Shown here: one piece after another, positions 25,602 to 34,724 of the stretch | Numbering within the stretch: the stretch's first letter is position 1 | How the letters are laid out: every line of letters begins with the position of its first letter | Assembly (NCBI GenBank): GCA_020252485.1 | Contig: JADCCX010000036.1 | Span: 85,379 to 149,378, forward strand | Length of the DNA: 64,000 bases | Direction: 5' to 3' | Origin: Methylocystis sp. | Lineage (GTDB): Bacteria; Pseudomonadota; Alphaproteobacteria; Rhizobiales; Beijerinckiaceae | Made by a program: the position numbers and the translations under genes | Notes under the pieces: model-generated | Told to the model about the DNA's origin: nothing | Seen by the model: the letters and a program-made list of their open reading frames with translations, nothing else | Database searches by the model: none

Positions 25602-26513
25602 TCAGAAGAGACGCAGGATCGCCTGATCCGAACGGGAAGCCAGCGAGAGGGCCTGAACGGCCAGCTGCTGCTTTGTCTGCAGAGCGGAGAGGTTCGCGCC
25701 TTCCTCGTTGATGTCGGCGAGGGTCAGGTAATCCGCGGCGCCGTTGACGTTGCGGACATAGGCCTTGGTATAGTCCTGACGGATCTGGATCGCCGACGCC
25801 TGAACCGACACGTTCGAAGCGGCCGTCTGAACCCTCACAAGTGTGGCGGTCACGTTCGAGATGAACGTATCGAGGATACCGTTACCGGTGCCTGCGGTGT
25901 CCCAGTTGCCGCCGTAGGTGAAGGTCTGCGCCTGACCGGCAGTGGTGGTTGCCAGAATTCCGTCCGTAGCGGTCGCAAAGTTGGCGAAGCCGGCCGCACT
26001 GTTGAACCGGGCATCGACGGGGACCAGCGTGATCTTCGTCTGGGCCGCGCCGGTCGAGACGTTGGTTACGACCACCGTTGAAGCCGGAACGGTGGCATCC
26101 GTCTGGAACAGGGTCGAGCCGTTGAAGCTGCCGTCGTAGGCAATACGAGCAACCTGGTTCAGCTGTTCTGCGACCTGTGCGCCGATAATGTCGCGGTTAA
26201 CGTCCGTTTCACCGAGGTTCCGCGCACCACGGGCAAGAGCCTGAGCGGACTCAAGAAGCTTGCGCATGCTGTCGAGGGCCGAGTTCGTCCGCTGCACAAC
26301 GCGAAGGCCGTTGTCCATCGAGTCGAGAAGGTTGCTGTAGTCACGGCCCTCCTTATAGAAGTTCTGGGCAGTGAAGTAGGAACGGGCATTGTCGATCGCG
26401 TCATTGACCTTCTTGCCGGTCGCCAAACGCTTGTTGGCCTGATCGATGCCTGCCTGGACGTCGCCGATCGAATACAGCGCAGTCTTCATGCCGGTGGAAA
26501 GAGAGATAGACAT
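25602..26513 (-). CDS. fliC: Flagellin
   Basis: A 303-residue flagellin, the filament subunit. The conserved N-terminal D0/D1 region (MSISLSTGMKTALYSIGDVQ, ANKRLATGKKVNDAIDNARS, YFTAQNF) and the C-terminal helices (QTAASNVSVQASAIQIRQDY, ALSLASRSDQAILRLF) flank a short variable middle of about 100 residues. The ATG at 26513 follows an AGGAG motif (CAGGAAACAGGAG). The leader carries a stable hairpin (26552-26572). It is monocistronic and ends at a hairpin. The typical IANSNVG-like motif is replaced by the alphaproteobacterial sequence. Confidence 0.93.
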   Translation of the reverse strand: MSISLSTGMKTALYSIGDVQAGIDQANKRLATGKKVNDAIDNARSYFTAQNFYKEGRDYSNLLDSMDNGLRVVQRTNSALDSMRKLLESAQALARGARNLGETDVNRDIIGAQVAEQLNQVARIAYDGSFNGSTLFQTDATVPASTVVVTNVSTGAAQTKITLVPVDARFNSAAGFANFATATDGILATTTAGQAQTFTYGGNWDTAGTGNGILDTFISNVTATLVRVQTAASNVSVQASAIQIRQDYTKAYVRNVNGAADYLTLADINEEGANLSALQTKQQLAVQALSLASRSDQAILRLF

Positions 26514-26551
26514 TGTGAAACTCCTGTTTCCTGGGTGGCCCATTCTGGACC

Positions 26552-26572
26552 GCCGGAGCGTTCTGCTCCGGC
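26552..26572 (-). other. Hairpin in flagellin mRNA leader
   Basis: GCCGGAGC and GCTCCGGC form a perfect 8-bp stem with a five-base loop, 39 bases upstream of the flagellin start. In Caulobacter the flagellin leader is the target of FlbT; an analogous role here is only an inference. Confidence 0.5.
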
Positions 26573-27120
26573 TTAGCCTGCGGACCATGCTAGGCCAGGA
26601 GGTAAATGAGCGTTAGGAAACGTGGTTACGAGCCCGGTAAGCTTACCGGCGGGCCAACAGAGACGATGAACAGACCGTTAAGCTGGCCGGTTTTTCAGTA
26701 GAGATTTAATTTTCACAATTTATTTCAATGGCTTATTATCTTCACGAATTGGTAGGATCAACGAGTCCGGCAACCGGCCGGCCCTCTCTCCCGCGACGCG
26801 CCTGTCCCTGTTTTGCGACGTCGCGCGGGCTCGGATTGCCGGCTGGCCGCCGCCGGAGCCGGTTTCACTCCATCCGCCAGAGATGCTGGAGCTTGACGCA
26901 ATGAGATGGAGCCACATCGACGGAGCAGATTTGGTCCGGCTTTCGGAAGCGCGACGGGATCGCTCTCGGTCAGGATCGAACAGGATCATCTCATCCCAGC
27001 CGCAACGCAGTTGTTTCCATCTCATCGCGCCATGCTCTAGGAGAAGCCCATGAGTTTGGGCATGAATGACCTGCGGCAGGGTGCCTCCGCCTGCCGGTTC
27101 TTTGACCGGAGCGGCTGCGC
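26573..27120. other. Intergenic region between flagellin and ycjX
   Basis: About 550 bases with no convincing gene. It contains a 16-bp perfect palindrome CCGGTAAGCTTACCGG (26634-26649) in the flagellin upstream region, an AT-rich stretch (about 26695-26750), and a copy of the 21-base repeat segment at 27015-27035. ORFs reported across it are low-complexity antisense or Arg-rich readings. Confidence 0.6.
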
Positions 27121-28557
27121 TTGAGCGTGCTTGACGATTTCTCCCTCGCGATCCGCAACCTCGCCGGCTTCACTGGCGGGCTGGTCAATCCCGCGCTGCG
27201 GCTGGGCGTCACCGGCCTTTCCCGTTCGGGCAAGACGGTGTTCATCACCGCGCTGGTTCATGCTCTCACGGCCGGCGGCCGGCTGCCGCTTTTTTCGGCG
27301 ATGAGCGAGGGGCGCATCCGCCGGGCCAGCCTCGCCCCGCAGCCGGATGACGCGGTGCCGCGCTTTCCCTACGAGGATCATCTCGCCGCGCTTACGGGGG
27401 CGGAGCGGCATTGGCCTGAATCGACCCGCCGCATCTCGGAACTCAGGCTTGTCATCGAATACGAGAGCAAGGCCGGCTGGCTGGGCGGCGTCTCGACGCT
27501 GGCGATCGATATCGTCGATTATCCCGGCGAGTGGCTGCTCGATCTGCCGCTTCTCGGGAAGAGCTATGCGGAGTGGTCGCGCGAGACGCTGGCGCTTGCG
27601 AGGCAGCATCCGCGCCTGCTGCTTGCTGGCGATTATCTGGCGCTTGTCGGCGGGACGGAGGCCTCGGGCGAAGCGGATGAGGCCAGGGCGCGCGCTCTGG
27701 CGGAGCGCTTCACCGCCTTCCTGCGCTCGTGCCGCGACGAGAAAGTCTCGCTCTCCTCGCTGCCGCCAGGCCGCTTCCTGATGCCGGGCGATCTCGAAGG
27801 CTCGCCGGCCCTGACCTTCGCGCCGCTGGACGGCCTAGCGGACGTGCCGGATGGCCGCTCGCTGCAGGCGATGATGGAGCGCCGTTACGATGCCTACCGC
27901 AACCATGTGGTGCGGCCCTTCTTCCGCGATCATTTCGCCCGGCTCGATCACCAGATCGTGCTGATCGACGCCTTGTCCGCCCTGAACGCAGGGCCGGCCG
28001 CCGTCGCCGATCTCGAGGCGGCGCTGGGCGACGTGCTCAAGGCCTTCCGCACCGGCCGCAACGGCCTGCTCGCCCGGATCTTCGCGCCGCGCATCGACCG
28101 GGTGCTTTTCGCCGCCACCAAGGCGGATCACCTGCATCACACCAACCATGACCGGCTGGAGGCGATCGTGCGGCTGCTCGTCGACCGCGCCGCGTCGCGG
28201 GCCGAGGGGGCGGGGGCGGCCACCGATGTGGTGGCGCTGGCTGGCGTGCGCGCCACGCGCGAGGTCATGGCCAAAGAGGGCCGGCGGATGCTGCCCTGCA
28301 TCGCGGGCGTGCCGCTTGCGGGCGAGCATGTCGGCGGCGAGGTCTTCGATGGCGTGGCGGAGGCCGCGGTCTTTCCGGGCAATCTGCCGGATGATCCTGC
28401 CGCCGCCCTTGCGCCGGGAGCGAAGGGCCTCGATCTGAGATTCGTGCGCTTCCGCCCGCCGGCGGCGGAACGCCATGCCGATGGCCGTCTCAAGCCGCTG
28501 CCGCATATCCGCCTCGACAGGACGCTCGAATTTCTCTTGGGCGAAAGGCTGAGGTGA
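27121..28557 (+). CDS. ycjX: YcjX-family GTPase-like protein
   Basis: A 478-residue P-loop protein. Walker A GLSRSGKTVFITALVHAL lies at about residues 33-50. DIVDYPGEWLLDLPLLGKSY supplies the switch II-like DxxG region, FAATKADHLHHTNHDRLEAI the base-specificity region, and MLPCIAGVPLAGEHVGG the C-terminal part. YcjX proteins are stress-linked, of unknown reaction, and are paired with YcjF as here. The TTG at 27121 is the most upstream start; GTG at 27127 is equally possible. The stop is 3 bases before ycjF. Confidence 0.93.
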   Translation: MSVLDDFSLAIRNLAGFTGGLVNPALRLGVTGLSRSGKTVFITALVHALTAGGRLPLFSAMSEGRIRRASLAPQPDDAVPRFPYEDHLAALTGAERHWPESTRRISELRLVIEYESKAGWLGGVSTLAIDIVDYPGEWLLDLPLLGKSYAEWSRETLALARQHPRLLLAGDYLALVGGTEASGEADEARARALAERFTAFLRSCRDEKVSLSSLPPGRFLMPGDLEGSPALTFAPLDGLADVPDGRSLQAMMERRYDAYRNHVVRPFFRDHFARLDHQIVLIDALSALNAGPAAVADLEAALGDVLKAFRTGRNGLLARIFAPRIDRVLFAATKADHLHHTNHDRLEAIVRLLVDRAASRAEGAGAATDVVALAGVRATREVMAKEGRRMLPCIAGVPLAGEHVGGEVFDGVAEAAVFPGNLPDDPAAALAPGAKGLDLRFVRFRPPAAERHADGRLKPLPHIRLDRTLEFLLGERLR

Positions 28558-28560
28558 GCC

Positions 28561-29598
28561 ATGGCCGAAGCGCCGAAGCCAAGAGCCTTCCGGATCGGGA
28601 CGCCTGCGGAGAAGCCCGCCGCCGCGGAGGAGCCGCGCAAGGCCGCGCCGCGCCCTGTCGAGATCGTCGATCAGCCGGACGCCTTCCGGCCCGCGGAGCA
28701 GACGCGCACCGATGCGGAGCTGGTGCTGAAGCCCGGCAGGACCGGTCTTTCCTTCTGGGCGCGGCTGCTGCTCTCCTCGCTCGCCGGGCTCGTCTCGATG
28801 GCGATCGGCCTCTGGTTCTGGCGGCTGGTCGATGATCTCGCCAGAGCCAATCCCTATTTCGGCTGGGCGGCGACCGGACTGATCGCGCTCGCCGTACTGG
28901 CGCTCGCCGTCCTCACCATACGCGAGTTCAGAGGCCTCAGAAGCCTCGCCGCCGCGACGGAGATGCGCGAGGAGGCCGAGGCGGTCGCCGCTTCCGACGA
29001 TGGCCCCAGGGCGAAGGCTCTCGTTCGGCGGCTGATCGCCTATCAGGCCAAGGATCCGACGACCGCCGCGCCGCGCCGTGCGATGGAGACGCATCTCGAC
29101 GAAATCATCGACGGGCGCGGCATGCTGACGCTCGCCGACAGGATCCTGCTGCTGCCCCGCGATGAAGAGGCGCGGATCGTCATCGCCAGCGCCGCCAAAA
29201 GGGTCTCGGTGGTGACGGCGATCTCGCCCCGCGCCATTATCGACATCCTCTTCGTCGCAGCGCAATCGGTGATGCTGACGCGGCGCATCGCCGATATCTA
29301 CGGAGCCAGACCCGGCACGCTCGGGTTCCTGCGGCTCGGCCGGCGCATCCTCGGCCATCTGGCCATCACGGGCGGCGTGGCCATCACTGACAGCGTGCTT
29401 TCGCAGCTGGTGGGCCATGGTGTCGCGGCGCGCCTGTCAGCCAAGCTCGGCGAAGGCGTGCTCAACGGACTGCTGACGGCTCGGGTCGGGCTTGCCGCCG
29501 TAGCCGCCTGCCGTCCGCTGCCGTTCCTCGCGGCGAAGGAACCCAAGCTCCAGGATGTCGCCGCCGATATCCTCACCAATCCGCTCGGCAAGGAATGA
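28561..29598 (+). CDS. ycjF: YcjF/TIGR01620-family membrane protein
   Basis: A 345-residue inner-membrane protein. A Pro/Ala-rich cytoplasmic N-terminus (to about residue 60) precedes two transmembrane helices (FWARLLLSSLAGLVSMAIGL; ATGLIALAVLALAVLTI). A DUF697-type domain follows, with AAKRVSVVTAISPRAIIDIL, FVAAQSVMLTRRIADIYGAR and PGTLGFLRLGRRILGHLAIT. It starts 3 bases after ycjX, so the two are co-translated. The function is unknown, but the pairing with the YcjX P-loop protein is conserved across proteobacteria. Confidence 0.93.
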   Translation: MAEAPKPRAFRIGTPAEKPAAAEEPRKAAPRPVEIVDQPDAFRPAEQTRTDAELVLKPGRTGLSFWARLLLSSLAGLVSMAIGLWFWRLVDDLARANPYFGWAATGLIALAVLALAVLTIREFRGLRSLAAATEMREEAEAVAASDDGPRAKALVRRLIAYQAKDPTTAAPRRAMETHLDEIIDGRGMLTLADRILLLPRDEEARIVIASAAKRVSVVTAISPRAIIDILFVAAQSVMLTRRIADIYGARPGTLGFLRLGRRILGHLAITGGVAITDSVLSQLVGHGVAARLSAKLGEGVLNGLLTARVGLAAVAACRPLPFLAAKEPKLQDVAADILTNPLGKE

Positions 29599-29615
29599 GG
29601 GCCGCAGCCTGATCC

Positions 29616-29731
29616 CGGCAAAAACTGCCGACCCTGCCCGCGCAGCTGGGCGCTCCTTGCCGCCAGAGCGTGGTAAACAGAGATTTACCCATTGAAATCA
29701 CTCAGCAATTTTCTTGGCACGTACCCTGCTA
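29616..29731 (+). promoter_or_regulatory. Probable sigma-54 promoter with upstream dyads for flgE
   Basis: TGGCACGTACCCTGCTA (29715-29731) has GG and GC separated by exactly 10 bases, the -24/-12 form of RpoN promoters. Upstream are two dyads: CGGCA-N5-TGCCG (29616-29630), about 100 bases before the promoter and similar, as I recall, to the FlbD enhancer of Caulobacter; and GGTAAA-N6-TTTACC (29672-29689). Class II/III flagellar genes of alphaproteobacteria are often RpoN-dependent. The start codon of flgE is 96 bases downstream. Confidence 0.6.
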
Positions 29732-29826
29732 TGGAGGTTGGGCCGGGGCGTGCTTCAGGTGCCTGCGTACACGCCCCGCACCGGATGAAACGGTTGTTTG
29801 CGGCAGGCAGCGAGGAAGGGCGTGTC

Positions 29827-31212
29827 ATGGGTATCTTCGGAGCAATGACGACAGCGGTGTCGGGGCTGAAGGCTCAGTCCTACGCCATGGAGAATATCTC
29901 GGGCAATATCGCCAACTCGCGGACGGCCGGCTTCAAGCGCGTCGATACGAGCTTTGTCGATCTGGTGCCGGATCGTCCGGCCAACCAGGAGCTTGGCGGC
30001 TCGGTCCGCGGCAATTCACAGGCGACCAACACGATCCAGGGCGACTTGAGCAGCACGGGCCTCGCCGAAAACATTGCGCTCAACGGGAGCGGCTTCTTCG
30101 TCGTCCGCGAACGCACCGGCTACGCAGGCGGCGTCCCCACCTTCGGCGGAATCGACGTCTACACCAGGCGCGGCGACTTCCAGCGCGACAACTCGGGATA
30201 TCTCGTGAACGGCGCGGGCTATTACCTCAAGGGTATTCCGCTCGATTCTGCAACCGGAGCGCTGCAGGGTTCCAATCCGCAGCTCATCCGCATCTCGAAA
30301 GCCAACGTTCCGCCCAAGCGCACCGACAACATTGCTTACGGCGCGACGCTGCCGCAGTTCCCGGAAACAAACTATTCGCGCACCAGCAGCAATCCGCAGG
30401 ATCCCAACAATGGTCTGATTGGTTCGGGCGGCGCCCTTCCCGCCAACCCGGCGGCGATCTCGACCGCTCAGAACCAGGCGTTTCTGGACCGCAGCATTCA
30501 GGGCGGCTCCATCACCATCTACAACGATCAGGGCGCCGCCAAGCCGCTCAACCTGCGTTGGGGCAAGGTGCAGAACGCCTCGATTACGCCGCCGCCGGCC
30601 CTGGAGCAGTGGAACCTCTATTATCAGGACAACACCCTGCCGACGGCGCCATCCTGGGTGCAGGCGGGCACGACCTACACATTCAACGCTTCGGGGCTCC
30701 CCGCCCCGCCGCAGAACGCCGTGATCCCGGCCTTCACGATCGATGGCGTTCCCTACAATGGCCTCACCATCAACACTGGCGCATTGCAGTCCTTCCCGGC
30801 AGAGGATCTGGCCGCGAACCGGACGCTCGCGGATGTCTCGCAAATCCAGCAGGATGGCTATGCGTCAGGTCAGTTCCAGTCGACGTCCATTGATGGAGCA
30901 GGCCGCGTCATCGGCAACTACACCAACGGTCAGGTCGTCGGCCTTGCGCAGATCGTCGTGGCTCAGTTCGCGGCAGAAAATGCCTTGAAGCGCCGCGACG
31001 GCGGCGTCTTCGAGGGCACACTGGAATCGGGCCCGCCCATTATCGAGCAGGCCGGCAGCAATGTCGTCGGCGGCACGGTGGAGAATTCGAACACGGATAT
31101 CGCAGACGAATTCTCGAAGATGATCGTTACGCAGCAGGCCTATTCGGCGAACACGCGGGTGATCTCCACCTCGTCGGACATGCTGCGCGACGTCATCAAT
31201 ATCATTCGCTGA
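29827..31212 (+). CDS. flgE: Flagellar hook protein FlgE
   Basis: 461 residues. The N-terminal rod-type region (MGIFGAMTTAVSGLKAQSYA, MENISGNIANSRTAGFKRVD) and the C-terminal region (NSNTDIADEFSKMIVTQQAY, SANTRVISTSSDMLRDVINI) are conserved. The large middle (residues about 80-380) has the FlgE D1/D2 outline: YTRRGDFQRDNSGYLVNGAG, then LADVSQIQQDGYASGQ. The ATG at 29827 is preferred over upstream readings because it begins with the family N-terminus. It lies 41 bases upstream of flgK and starts the flgE-flgK-flgL unit. Confidence 0.93.
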   Translation: MGIFGAMTTAVSGLKAQSYAMENISGNIANSRTAGFKRVDTSFVDLVPDRPANQELGGSVRGNSQATNTIQGDLSSTGLAENIALNGSGFFVVRERTGYAGGVPTFGGIDVYTRRGDFQRDNSGYLVNGAGYYLKGIPLDSATGALQGSNPQLIRISKANVPPKRTDNIAYGATLPQFPETNYSRTSSNPQDPNNGLIGSGGALPANPAAISTAQNQAFLDRSIQGGSITIYNDQGAAKPLNLRWGKVQNASITPPPALEQWNLYYQDNTLPTAPSWVQAGTTYTFNASGLPAPPQNAVIPAFTIDGVPYNGLTINTGALQSFPAEDLAANRTLADVSQIQQDGYASGQFQSTSIDGAGRVIGNYTNGQVVGLAQIVVAQFAAENALKRRDGGVFEGTLESGPPIIEQAGSNVVGGTVENSNTDIADEFSKMIVTQQAYSANTRVISTSSDMLRDVINIIR

Positions 31213-31253
31213 CGGCTGATCGAACGAACCGTCAAGGCTGACAGGAGGTCGCC

Positions 31254-33149
31254 ATGGGATTGTCAGCGGCGCTCAACAGCTCCCTGGCGGGACTGCGGAT
31301 CACGCAGTCGCAGATGGAGGTGGTTTCCAGCAACATCGCCAACGTCGATTCCGTTGGCTACAGTCGCCGCAAGCTCAATATCGTCCAGCAGCTTTCGGGC
31401 TCGAACACGACAGGCGTACGCTCGGCCGGCATCGGGCGTCAGCTCGAGGCGCAGGTCCAGAAGCAGCTTCGCCTGGAGACGGCCGGCGCCGCCTATACGG
31501 ATGTGAAGGCGAATTACGCCGAGCAGCTCGACAGGCTGTTCGGGCAGCCGGGACAGGATGGCTCGCTCGATTCCGCCGTCAATGCTTTCACCTCCTCCCT
31601 GCAGGCCTTAACGGCCAACCCCGCCAACTACACCGCGAGAGCGCAGGTGGTGAGCTATGCCACCCAGCTCGCCTCGCAACTCAGCGGAATGACGCAGGAT
31701 ATCCAGCGGATGCGCTCGGCAGCCGAGAGCCAGATCGGCAGCAGCGTCGATCAGGTCAACAGCTTGCTTTCGCAGATCAAAGCTGTGGATACCAAGCTCT
31801 TCGCCAACGGACAGCTCGATGCATCGTCGCCGGGACTGCTCGACGAGCGCGACCGCGCCGTGAACGAACTGGCCGGCCTCATCGATATCCGCACAAGCAT
31901 CGAACCAAGCGGGAAGATGGCCATCTTCACCAACGGCGGCCTGCAGCTCTACGGCGCGTCCGCAGTGAAGCTGACCTTCGATGCGCGCGGCAATCTCAAT
32001 GCGAATGCCTTGTTCACCGCCAATCCCAATACCCGTGGCGTGGGCAGCATCCGCGTCAACAGCGCATCGGGCGGGGGCGTCGACATCATCGCCAGCGGCC
32101 TCTTCCGCTCCGGCTCGATCGCGGCGGAGATCGAGATGCGCGACAAGGTGCTGGTCGAGGCGCAGACCCAACTCGACGATCTCGCCGCCGCCCTGGCCTC
32201 GGCCCTCGGCGACCGCAATCCGGTGACGCCGGTCACCTCCGGCGCGAACGCCGGGTTCGATGCCGCGCTCGCGGATGTTCTCGTGCCCGCCAACCTGGCG
32301 ATGAAGGCCGGCAACACGCTCACGGTTGAGGTGAATACGCCGGCGGGGCCTCAGCGCTATCAATTCATCGCCACGGATGGCGCGGCTCCCAACCCCATTC
32401 CGGCTTCGGAGGGTGAGGGGGGCGCGACAGTCATCCGCTACGACCGCGCCGGCGGGTTCGCCGGATTGCAGGCCGCCGTCGCGGGGGCGCTTGGCGGCGG
32501 TTTCTCCGTATCGCTGCAGCCCGGCAACGTCCTCAGGGTGCTGGATGCCGGCGGCGGCAACAGCGTAACGAATGTGCGCGCGAGCTTCTCGACCTCAGGC
32601 CTCACCGGCGAGGGACCCGAGCTGGCGCTGTTCGTCGATGCAGCGGCCGCCAACATAACCTTCACCGGCTCGCTCGATGGCGCCAATCCGCAAAAACGCG
32701 GCTTCGCCGGGCGAATCGGCGTGAATGCCAACATCATCTCCGACAATTCGCGCCTGGTGATCTACGACACCACCCCTGGCGCCGTGACGCCTCAGGGCGA
32801 CGGCACGCGTCCGCAGCTGCTGCTCGACCGCATGACGAAGGCGCAGCGGGCCTTCTCCCGCGGTTCCGGCATCGGTGATCCGGCGAACGGCTATCGTTCG
32901 ACAGTGGTCGATTTCGTCCGGCGCGTCGTCGAGGACCAGGGGGCCAAGGCCACGAAAGCCATTAACCTCGACAAGGGACAGAAGGTCGTCCTGAACGCCG
33001 TGCAGGCCAAGTTTTCCGAGACGTCAGGCGTCTCCATCGATCAGGAAATGTCCGACCTCGTCCAGATCCAGAACGCCTATGCCGCCAATGCGCGCGTCGT
33101 GGGAGCCGTCAATGAGCTCCTCGATACGCTGCTGAGAATCGGAGCCTAA
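31254..33149 (+). CDS. flgK: Flagellar hook-associated protein 1 (FlgK)
   Basis: 631 residues; forms the hook-filament junction with FlgL. MGLSAALNSSLAGLRITQSQ and ISSNIANVDSVGYSRRKLNI-like residues (VSSNIANVDSVGYSRRKL) mark the N-terminus, and SGVSIDQEMSDLVQIQNAYA with the VNELLDTLLRI ending marks the C-terminus. An excellent AGGAGGTCGCC ribosome-binding site precedes the ATG. Only 3 bases separate it from flgL. Confidence 0.96.
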   Translation: MGLSAALNSSLAGLRITQSQMEVVSSNIANVDSVGYSRRKLNIVQQLSGSNTTGVRSAGIGRQLEAQVQKQLRLETAGAAYTDVKANYAEQLDRLFGQPGQDGSLDSAVNAFTSSLQALTANPANYTARAQVVSYATQLASQLSGMTQDIQRMRSAAESQIGSSVDQVNSLLSQIKAVDTKLFANGQLDASSPGLLDERDRAVNELAGLIDIRTSIEPSGKMAIFTNGGLQLYGASAVKLTFDARGNLNANALFTANPNTRGVGSIRVNSASGGGVDIIASGLFRSGSIAAEIEMRDKVLVEAQTQLDDLAAALASALGDRNPVTPVTSGANAGFDAALADVLVPANLAMKAGNTLTVEVNTPAGPQRYQFIATDGAAPNPIPASEGEGGATVIRYDRAGGFAGLQAAVAGALGGGFSVSLQPGNVLRVLDAGGGNSVTNVRASFSTSGLTGEGPELALFVDAAAANITFTGSLDGANPQKRGFAGRIGVNANIISDNSRLVIYDTTPGAVTPQGDGTRPQLLLDRMTKAQRAFSRGSGIGDPANGYRSTVVDFVRRVVEDQGAKATKAINLDKGQKVVLNAVQAKFSETSGVSIDQEMSDLVQIQNAYAANARVVGAVNELLDTLLRIGA

Positions 33150-33152
33150 GCC

Positions 33153-34673
33153 ATGGCCATCACGCCACTTTCTCCAGGCGCCTTCAAGGCAACCAATTCA
33201 GCCAGGTTCCTCACCGCCACCCGTCAGCAACTGGACGACCTGCAGCGCCAGCTCAGCACCGGCAAGAAATCGGAAACCTTCGGCGGCCTGGGCGCCAGCC
33301 GCATCACGTCGCTGGAGATGCGCGCCAAGCTATCGGAGGTCGCAAGCTACCGCGAAACGATCACGGGGCTCCAGAACCGCGCCAAGCAGCTGGATCTGAA
33401 CCTCACCTATCTCGGCAAGATCTCCGACGACCTCCGTTCCTCAGCGATTCTGCCGCAATACAACATCGATTCATCCGGGCAGACCTCGATCCAGAAGGTG
33501 ATGAAGACGCGGCTCGACGAAGCGGTCGACCTGCTCAACACACAAATCAATGGCGAGTATCTTTTCTCGGGCCGCACCACCGACAGGCGTCCCGTTGTTG
33601 ATGCGACGACGATGCTGAACGGCGATTCGGCGGGACGCGCCGGCGTGAAGCAGCTGGTCGCCGAGCGGAAGGCCGCCGATTACGGCGCCGCTCCCGATGT
33701 TGGCCGTGTGGTCCAGGGCGGTGCCGGCGCCAATGCGACGCTGACCGAGGATGGCGCGCATCCCTTCGGCTTCAAACTGACGGCAGCTTCCGCCACCGGC
33801 GCCGGCATCACGGCGGCGCTGACGGCCGGTCCGCCGGCGAACATCGCCTACAATGTTGCGGCCAATCCCGCCGCTGGCGACGAGGTCCGCTTCGAACTCA
33901 CGATGCCCGATGGCTCCAGGCAGGCGATCGCGCTCGTCGCAAGGGCGGCTCCCGCATCCTCTGTCGCCGACGCTGGCGGGTTCGAGATCGGCGTGACGCC
34001 TGCGGCGACAGCGGCCAACCTGCGCGCGTCCATCGCGGCGGTGATGAACCGCGAGGCGGCGACGACGCTGCCTGCCGCTTCCGCCTTGGCCGCCGCGAAG
34101 GCGTTCTTCGCGGGCTCGAACAATACGCCGCCGCTGCGCGTTTCGGGCCCTCCTGCGACAGCCACGGCCCTCGTGGCGGGCACGGCCGCCAACACCGTGA
34201 TCTGGTATATGGGCGATGACACCTCTGCGTCGCCCCGCCTTACCAAGCAGGCCAGGATCGACAACGGCATCACGGTAGGGGTCGGCGTCCAGGCCAATGA
34301 AGAGGGTATCCAGCGGGTCATGTCCAATCTGGCGGCCTTCGTCAGCGAAACCTACAGCGCGTCGAATTCCAACGATCAGGGCCGCTTCAACGCCATGAGC
34401 GAGCGCATCCGCGCTGACCTCGGACAGCAGACCGGCGTGCAGCGCGTGCAGGATATCCAGGTCGAGATCGCGCTTACCACGAACCAGATGAAGCTCGCCG
34501 ACGACCGCCACAAGGTGAAGGCCAATCTGGTGCAGACCGTCATCTCTGATGTCGAGGACGCCAACCAGGAAGAGACGGCGGCCAAGCTCCTGTCGCTGCA
34601 GACGAAGATGCAGGCCGCCTATCAGACGACGGCGATCATCAGCCGCCTGAACCTGACCGATTATCTGAGATAG
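33153..34673 (+). CDS. flgL: Flagellar hook-associated protein 3 (FlgL) / flagellin-like
   Basis: 506 residues. The N-terminal helix region (ATRQQLDDLQRQLSTGKKSE, FGGLGASRITSLEMRAKLSE) and C-terminal region (QQTGVQRVQDIQVEIALTTN, AKLLSLQTKMQAAYQTTAII) are flagellin-like, and the position after flgK identifies FlgL. The length is greater than enterobacterial FlgL (about 317) because of an Ala/Gly-rich insertion at about residues 170-350. A strong hairpin follows the stop. Confidence 0.93.
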   Translation: MAITPLSPGAFKATNSARFLTATRQQLDDLQRQLSTGKKSETFGGLGASRITSLEMRAKLSEVASYRETITGLQNRAKQLDLNLTYLGKISDDLRSSAILPQYNIDSSGQTSIQKVMKTRLDEAVDLLNTQINGEYLFSGRTTDRRPVVDATTMLNGDSAGRAGVKQLVAERKAADYGAAPDVGRVVQGGAGANATLTEDGAHPFGFKLTAASATGAGITAALTAGPPANIAYNVAANPAAGDEVRFELTMPDGSRQAIALVARAAPASSVADAGGFEIGVTPAATAANLRASIAAVMNREAATTLPAASALAAAKAFFAGSNNTPPLRVSGPPATATALVAGTAANTVIWYMGDDTSASPRLTKQARIDNGITVGVGVQANEEGIQRVMSNLAAFVSETYSASNSNDQGRFNAMSERIRADLGQQTGVQRVQDIQVEIALTTNQMKLADDRHKVKANLVQTVISDVEDANQEETAAKLLSLQTKMQAAYQTTAIISRLNLTDYLR

Positions 34674-34691
34674 AGCAATTTGATTGAGCGT

Positions 34692-34717
34692 AGAGCATGC
34701 TTATGACAGCATGCTCT
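34692..34717. terminator. Hairpin after flgL
   Basis: AGAGCATGC (34692-34700) pairs with GCATGCTCT (34709-34717) around an eight-base loop. It lies between convergent flgL and the GT-C-like gene and has only a short T run, so it may act in both directions with limited strength. AGAGC arms recur in other intergenic repeats of this window. Confidence 0.6.
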
Positions 34718-34724
34718 TCGCGCT

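Noticed and set aside
26573..26700. A sigma-54 promoter before flagellin on the minus strand
   Set aside because: The best GG/GC pair is separated by 11 rather than 10 bases, so I did not call it.
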